A stretch of 64,000 nt of DNA from Pectobacterium sp013449375 (lineage in GTDB: Bacteria; Pseudomonadota; Gammaproteobacteria; Enterobacterales; Enterobacteriaceae). Below are positions 59,377 through 64,000 of the stretch, in pieces. Under the pieces are notes generated by a model. That model made no database searches. It had not been told where the DNA came from and saw only the letters and a program-made list of their open reading frames with translations. Both the position numbers and the translations under genes were made by a program. Every line of letters begins with the position of its first letter. Within the stretch, counting starts at the first letter, position 1. The stretch is from NCBI RefSeq assembly GCF_048593165.1, contig NZ_CP184271.1; one strand, written 5' to 3'.

Positions 59377-60591
59377 ATGAAGTTACCTATCTATCTTGAC
59401 TACTCAGCCACCACGCCAGTTGATCCGCGCGTCGCTGAGAAAATGATGCAGTGTTTGACGTTGGACGGTACGTTCGGTAACCCGGCTTCCCGTTCCCACC
59501 GTTTTGGCTGGCAAGCGGAAGAGGCGGTTGATATCGCCCGTAACCAAATTGCTGAATTGGTCGGTGCCGACCCACGTGAAATCGTTTTTACGTCAGGCGC
59601 GACCGAAGCCGATAACCTCGCGATTAAAGGTGTTGCCAACTTCTATCAGAAGAAGGGTAAGCACATCATCACCAGTAAGACCGAGCACAAAGCCGTGCTG
59701 GATACTTGTCGTCAGCTTGAACGCGAAGGCTTCGAGGTGACTTATCTGGCTCCGCAGCGTAACGGCATTATCGATCTGGCTGAACTCGAAGCCGCAATGC
59801 GTGAGGACACCATTCTGGTTTCCATCATGCACGTTAATAATGAAATCGGTGTTGTGCAGGATATCGCAACGATAGGCGATCTGTGCCGCAGTCGCGGTAT
59901 CGTGTTCCACGTTGATGCCACGCAGAGCGTAGGCAAGCTACCTATCGATCTCAACCAGTTAAAAGTGGATCTGATGTCTTTCTCCGGCCATAAAATCTAT
60001 GGGCCGAAAGGGATCGGGGCACTGTATGTTCGTCGTAAACCCCGAATTCGTCTCGAAGCGCAGATGCACGGCGGCGGCCATGAGCGCGGCATGCGTTCTG
60101 GCACCTTGCCTGTGCACCAGATTGTCGGTATGGGCGAAGCCTACCGCATCGCGAAAGAAGAGATGACCGCAGAAATGGAGCGCTTGCGCACGCTGCGCGA
60201 TCGTCTGTGGAACGGTATTAATGATATTGAAGAAGTCTACCTGAATGGTGACATTGAGCAGGGCGCGCCTAACATCCTGAACGTCAGCTTTAACTACGTT
60301 GAAGGTGAATCACTGATTATGGCGCTCAAGGATCTGGCGGTATCGTCCGGTTCTGCCTGTACGTCGGCCAGTCTGGAGCCCTCCTACGTGCTACGTGCCT
60401 TGGGCATGAATGATGAGCTGGCGCATAGCTCGATCCGTTTCTCGCTGGGGCGTTTTACCACCGAAGAAGAGATCGACTACACCATCGAGCTGGTGCGTAA
60501 ATCCATCGGTCGTCTGCGCGATCTTTCTCCGCTGTGGGAAATGTTCAAGCAGGGCGTGGATATCAGCAGCATCGAGTGGGCGCATCATTAA
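59377..60591 (+). CDS. iscS: cysteine desulfurase IscS
   Basis: 404 residues, as in E. coli. PLP lysine in SFSGHKIYGPKG, and the mobile catalytic cysteine in SSGSACTSASLEPS. IscS takes sulfur from cysteine and passes it to IscU, TusA, ThiI and others. ATG 59377 gives MKLPIYLDYS; the nearby ATG at 59370 is in another frame. Followed by iscU after 24 bases. Confidence 0.98.
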   Translation: MKLPIYLDYSATTPVDPRVAEKMMQCLTLDGTFGNPASRSHRFGWQAEEAVDIARNQIAELVGADPREIVFTSGATEADNLAIKGVANFYQKKGKHIITSKTEHKAVLDTCRQLEREGFEVTYLAPQRNGIIDLAELEAAMREDTILVSIMHVNNEIGVVQDIATIGDLCRSRGIVFHVDATQSVGKLPIDLNQLKVDLMSFSGHKIYGPKGIGALYVRRKPRIRLEAQMHGGGHERGMRSGTLPVHQIVGMGEAYRIAKEEMTAEMERLRTLRDRLWNGINDIEEVYLNGDIEQGAPNILNVSFNYVEGESLIMALKDLAVSSGSACTSASLEPSYVLRALGMNDELAHSSIRFSLGRFTTEEEIDYTIELVRKSIGRLRDLSPLWEMFKQGVDISSIEWAHH

Positions 60592-60615
60592 TTCACCAGA
60601 TCGGGGACGACTATC

Positions 60616-61002
60616 ATGGCTTACAGCGAAAAAGTAATTGATCACTATGAAAACCCACGCAACGTGGGTTCATTTGACAACGCCGATCCTTCTATCGGCA
60701 GCGGCATGGTCGGCGCGCCAGCGTGCGGCGATGTGATGAAGTTGCAGATAAAAGTCAACAATGAGGGTATCATCGAAGATGCCCGCTTCAAGACGTACGG
60801 TTGTGGTTCTGCCATTGCCTCCAGCTCGCTGGTCACAGAGTGGGTAAAAGGCAAATCGCTGAATGAAGCTGAAGCGATTAAGAACACGCAGATTGCCGAA
60901 GAACTTGAGCTACCGCCAGTGAAGATTCACTGCTCCATTCTGGCGGAAGACGCTATCAAGGCAGCGATTGCGGATTACAAAAGTAAACGCGACGCGCAGT
61001 AA
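60616..61002 (+). CDS. iscU: Fe-S cluster scaffold IscU
   Basis: 128 residues with all cluster ligands: Cys in GAPACGDVMK, Cys in TYGCGSAIAS, and HC in VKIHCSILAED. The HscA recognition motif LPPVK directly precedes the last Cys. The scaffold on which IscS sulfur and iron are assembled; the chaperones HscB/HscA, encoded downstream, release the cluster. Normal in every visible way. Confidence 0.98.
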   Translation: MAYSEKVIDHYENPRNVGSFDNADPSIGSGMVGAPACGDVMKLQIKVNNEGIIEDARFKTYGCGSAIASSSLVTEWVKGKSLNEAEAIKNTQIAEELELPPVKIHCSILAEDAIKAAIADYKSKRDAQ

Positions 61003-61082
61003 TCTCTGCGGCTGAACTCGGCGGGGCACCGTGTCTCTCGGTGCCTGTTCCCGTCGAGATGGCGAACGATCGAGGTAACAGT

Positions 61083-61406
61083 ATGTCGATTTCTCTGAGC
61101 GAAAGTGCGGCACAACGCGTGAGCGCTTTCATCGCCAACCGGGGCAAGGGCCTTGGGCTGCGTCTTGGCGTACGGACATCCGGTTGTTCCGGTATGGCGT
61201 ATGTGCTGGAATTTGTTGATGATTTGAACGACGGTGATACGGTCTTTGAAGACAAAGGCGTCAAAGTCATCGTGGACGGCAAAAGCCTGGTCTATCTTGA
61301 TGGAACCGAGTTGGATTTCGTCAAAGAAGGGCTGAACGAAGGTTTTAAGTTCAATAACCCGAACAGTTCCGGCGAATGCGGTTGCGGCGAAAGTTTCAAC
61401 GTCTGA
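61083..61406 (+). CDS. iscA: Fe-S carrier IscA
   Basis: 107 residues with the three ligand cysteines C35, C99 and C101 (TSGCSGMAY; GECGCGESF). A-type carrier that passes clusters to targets. ATG 61083 follows GAGGTAACAGT and gives MSISLSESAA; the frame is open to 61041 without need. A hairpin (GGCACCG...CGGTGCC near 61025-61046) in the iscU-iscA gap may stabilise or separate mRNA segments. Confidence 0.96.
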   Translation: MSISLSESAAQRVSAFIANRGKGLGLRLGVRTSGCSGMAYVLEFVDDLNDGDTVFEDKGVKVIVDGKSLVYLDGTELDFVKEGLNEGFKFNNPNSSGECGCGESFNV

Positions 61407-61476
61407 CCCCTCTCGGGTAGTCGCGTGCTATCAGTGAATGGTCGGCGCTGCTACCCAGAACTCCCAGAGTACCACT

Positions 61477-61995
61477 ATGGATTACTTTACGTTATTCGGG
61501 CTGCCGATTCGCTATGATGTGGATGGCGGCCTGCTTGCATCCCGTTTTCAGGCGTTGCAGCGGCAGTTCCATCCTGACCGTTATGCTGCCAGCCCAGAGC
61601 GCGAGCGTATGCTGGCAGTGCAGCAGGCGGCGACGATCAACAATGCCTATCAGGCGCTCAAGCATCCGTTGAAACGCGCGGAGTACATGTTGTCGCTGCA
61701 CGGCTTTGATGTGAACAACGAACAGCATACGATGAAGGACACGGCATTCCTGATGGAACAGCTGGAACTGCGCGAAGAGTTGGACGCGATCTCACAGCGA
61801 TCTGATGCGGATGTTGCGTTGAGCGCGTTTGCCGGACGGTTGCAGGCCATGATCGTCAAACGCCGTTCGCATATGTGTGATGAACTCGATAATGAGACGT
61901 GGACAGACGCCGCAGATACCGTGCGCAAGCTACGCTTTTTAGACAAGCTCCAGCAACAGGTTGAAGAACTCGAAGAACAATTGCTGGACAGATAA
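61477..61995 (+). CDS. hscB: J-domain co-chaperone HscB
   Basis: 172 residues: N-terminal J domain with HPD in QFHPDRYA (about residue 32) and a C-terminal three-helix domain that binds IscU. It stimulates HscA ATPase and delivers IscU. ATG 61477 gives MDYFTLFGLP, the family start; the frame extends to 61438 but without a better site. Confidence 0.96.
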   Translation: MDYFTLFGLPIRYDVDGGLLASRFQALQRQFHPDRYAASPERERMLAVQQAATINNAYQALKHPLKRAEYMLSLHGFDVNNEQHTMKDTAFLMEQLELREELDAISQRSDADVALSAFAGRLQAMIVKRRSHMCDELDNETWTDAADTVRKLRFLDKLQQQVEELEEQLLDR

Positions 61996-62070
61996 CTGGT
62001 TAATTCGGCGGGAAACCCGATAGTTGTTGCTATACCGGCTTTTTCGCCAGCCAATTGATGGAAGCTCAAT

Positions 62071-63921
62071 ATGGCCTTATTACAAATTAGTGAGCCTGGT
62101 CTGAGTGCCGCACCGCACCAGCGCCGTTTGGCTGTCGGTATTGATTTAGGCACCACCCATTCTCTTGTTGCTACGGTGCGCAGCGGTGAAGCCCAAACGC
62201 TGGCGGATAGCGACGGACGTGACCTGTTGCCATCGGTTGTCCACTACCGTCGCGATGGGCACAGCGTTGGCTGGCAGGCGCGCGACAATGCTGCTCGCGA
62301 TCCGGAAAATACCGTCAGTTCAGTCAAACGCCTGATGGGGCGATCTCTGGATGATATTCAACAGCGCTACCCGCATTTACCGTATCGTTTCCATGCCAGC
62401 GATAACGGACTGCCGCTGATTCAGACACCTGCTGGTAACCTCAATCCTGTACAAGTCTCGGCGGATATTCTGTCCGCACTGGCTGCACGCGCGGAAGCGG
62501 CGTTAGGCGGTGTGCCTGATGGCGTGGTGATTACCGTTCCTGCGTATTTCGATGACGCACAGCGTCAGGGCACCAAAGACGCGGCACGTCTTGCCGGGCT
62601 GCACGTCTTGCGTCTGCTTAATGAGCCGACCGCCGCTGCGATTGCCTACGGGTTGGATTCCGGTAAAGAGGGCGTGATCGCCATTTACGATCTGGGTGGC
62701 GGCACCTTTGATATTTCCATTCTGCGTCTGAGCCGCGGCGTTTTTGAAGTGCTGGCGACAGGCGGTGATTCTGCGCTGGGCGGTGATGATTTCGATCATC
62801 TGCTGGCGGAGTGGTTGCGTGAACAGGCGGGGATTCACGATCGTGACGATCGCCAGTTGGATCATGCGCTTCGCGCTGCGGCGGTGAAAGCCAAAATTGC
62901 GCTCAGCAGCACCGAGTCAGCGAGCGTGAGTGTTGCTGGCTGGCAGGGTGATATTACCCGTGAGCAGTTTGATTCGCTGATCGCTCCACTGGTGAAACGC
63001 ACGCTGCTGTCCTGCCGTCGTACGCTGAAAGACGCAGGACTGACGCCGGAAGAGGTGCTGGAAGTGGTGATGGTGGGCGGATCGACACGTGTTCCGCTGG
63101 TGCGCGAACAGGTGGGAACGTTTTTTGGTCGCACGCCGCTGACGTCGATCGATCCAGATAAGGTCGTGGCGATGGGTGCGGCGATCCAAGCGGATATTCT
63201 GGTGGGCAACAAGCCAGACAGCGACATGCTACTGCTTGATGTCATCCCCTTGTCCTTGGGGCTGGAGACGATGGGCGGATTGGTGGAAAAAATCATTCCG
63301 CGCAATACCACGATCCCGGTTGCCCGCGCACAGGAATTCACCACCTTCAAAGACGGCCAGAGCGGCATGATGATCCACGTCTTGCAGGGCGAGCGCGAAA
63401 TGGTGGCGGATTGCCGTTCGCTTGCTCGCTTCTCGTTGCGCGGCTTGCCGCCGCTGCCTGCTGGTGGGGCGCATATTCGCGTGACCTTTCAGGTCGATGC
63501 GGATGGTCTGCTGAGCGTGACGGCGATGGAGAAATCGACGGGCGTTGAGGCGTCTATTCAGGTGAAACCGTCATACGGCTTGAGCGATACGGAAATTGCC
63601 ACCATGATCACCGACTCAATGCTGAATGCGAAGGAAGATGTCGGCGCGCGTCGTCTGGCAGAGCAAAAAGTGGAGGCGGCACGCGTGCTGGAAAGTTTGC
63701 AAAGCGCGTTGGTGGCTGACGCCGAGTTATTGAGCAATGACGAAAAAGGCGTCATTGTCGCGGCATCCGAACACCTGCATACGATGATGCAGGGCAGCGA
63801 TCCCGTGGCGATTGAAGCCGCGATTAAAACAGTCGATCAACAAACCCAGGAATTCGCCGCTCGCCGTATGGATGCTTCTATCCGTCGCGCGCTGGCAGGC
63901 CATTCTGTGGATGAGGTGTAA
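62071..63921 (+). CDS. hscA: Hsp70-type chaperone HscA
   Basis: 616 residues. Nucleotide-binding domain with GIDLGTTHSLVA, then YDLGGGTFDISILRL and VGGSTRVPLV; substrate-binding domain from about 390. HscA binds the LPPVK motif of IscU and promotes cluster transfer. ATG 62071 follows GGAAGCTCAAT. fdx starts two bases after the stop. Confidence 0.97.
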   Translation: MALLQISEPGLSAAPHQRRLAVGIDLGTTHSLVATVRSGEAQTLADSDGRDLLPSVVHYRRDGHSVGWQARDNAARDPENTVSSVKRLMGRSLDDIQQRYPHLPYRFHASDNGLPLIQTPAGNLNPVQVSADILSALAARAEAALGGVPDGVVITVPAYFDDAQRQGTKDAARLAGLHVLRLLNEPTAAAIAYGLDSGKEGVIAIYDLGGGTFDISILRLSRGVFEVLATGGDSALGGDDFDHLLAEWLREQAGIHDRDDRQLDHALRAAAVKAKIALSSTESASVSVAGWQGDITREQFDSLIAPLVKRTLLSCRRTLKDAGLTPEEVLEVVMVGGSTRVPLVREQVGTFFGRTPLTSIDPDKVVAMGAAIQADILVGNKPDSDMLLLDVIPLSLGLETMGGLVEKIIPRNTTIPVARAQEFTTFKDGQSGMMIHVLQGEREMVADCRSLARFSLRGLPPLPAGGAHIRVTFQVDADGLLSVTAMEKSTGVEASIQVKPSYGLSDTEIATMITDSMLNAKEDVGARRLAEQKVEAARVLESLQSALVADAELLSNDEKGVIVAASEHLHTMMQGSDPVAIEAAIKTVDQQTQEFAARRMDASIRRALAGHSVDEV

Positions 63922-63922
63922 C

Positions 63923-64000
63923 ATGCCTAAGATAGTTTTTTTACCGCATCAGGATCTGTGTCCTGAAGGGGCGGTTTTGGAAGCGGAACGCGGTGAAAGC
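63923..64000 (+). CDS. fdx: isc [2Fe-2S] ferredoxin, N-terminal part (cut by window end)
   Basis: The first 26 codons only (MPKIVFLPHQDLCPEGAVLE). This beta-hairpin start and the position after hscA identify the adrenodoxin-like ferredoxin that gives electrons for cluster assembly. The cluster cysteines lie beyond the window. Confidence 0.92.
   Translation, partial: MPKIVFLPHQDLCPEGAVLEAERGES

Overview
The window is chromosomal DNA of a soft-rot enterobacterium, almost certainly Pectobacterium. Evidence: pectin methylesterase and pectin acetylesterase genes (paeY-pemA) behind a KdgR-type box; enterobacterial core synteny (purL-glmY-glrK-yfhG-glrR-glnB, hmp/glyA, suhB/trmJ-isc); and a type VI secretion cluster in the Vibrio cholerae vas gene order.

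Layout. 1-16.7 kb: right half of a T6SS locus, all on +: tssG (partial), fha, tssJ, tssK, tssL, clpV, vasH (sigma54 activator), vasI, tssA, tssM, vasL, a Sel1-repeat lipoprotein. It ends at 16.8-17.3 kb in a vgrG cut off after about 153 codons. 17.25-24.8 kb: a giant Ig-like/vWA/RTX adhesin without its 5' end, carrying 14 near-identical 309-bp repeats. VgrG DNA passes directly into an adhesin repeat at about 17250, out of frame; this is the most striking anomaly of the window. 24.8-28.0 kb: a small conserved protein, then lapD and lapG on the - strand, the c-di-GMP receptor/protease pair that controls release of LapA-type adhesins. The type I exporter and the adhesin N-terminus on which LapG would act are not here. 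28.1-32.0 kb: murQ, pgpC, tadA, mltF. 32.1-41.0 kb: purL with a PurR box; a 700-bp gap that I read as glmY with a sigma54 promoter and two upstream GlrR sites; then glrK-yfhG-glrR and glnB. 41.0-43.9 kb: pemA and paeY (-). 44.2-50.2 kb: hmp (-) with an NsrR site, glyA, hcaT, and a ZevAB-like zinc importer pair. 50.3-56.7 kb: a Fur-box-preceded substrate-binding protein, a chemoreceptor, and a convergent Fur-box-preceded ABC importer operon whose binding protein is a paralogue of the first. 56.8-64 kb: suhB (-), trmJ, and iscR-iscS-iscU-iscA-hscB-hscA-fdx (fdx cut by the window end), with tandem IscR type 1 sites before iscR.

How it fits together. The first quarter is contact-dependent secretion and surface adhesion. 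The middle links cell-envelope sensing (GlrKR) to GlmY and amino-sugar synthesis beside cell-wall recycling genes (murQ, mltF). The right half is dominated by metal and iron-sulfur homeostasis (Fur, IscR, NsrR and possibly Zur sites).

Limits. All calls come from reading the sequence and remembered families; no search was run. The vgrG/adhesin junction lies between two sequence types that are easily misassembled, so it must be checked against reads before it is given biological meaning.
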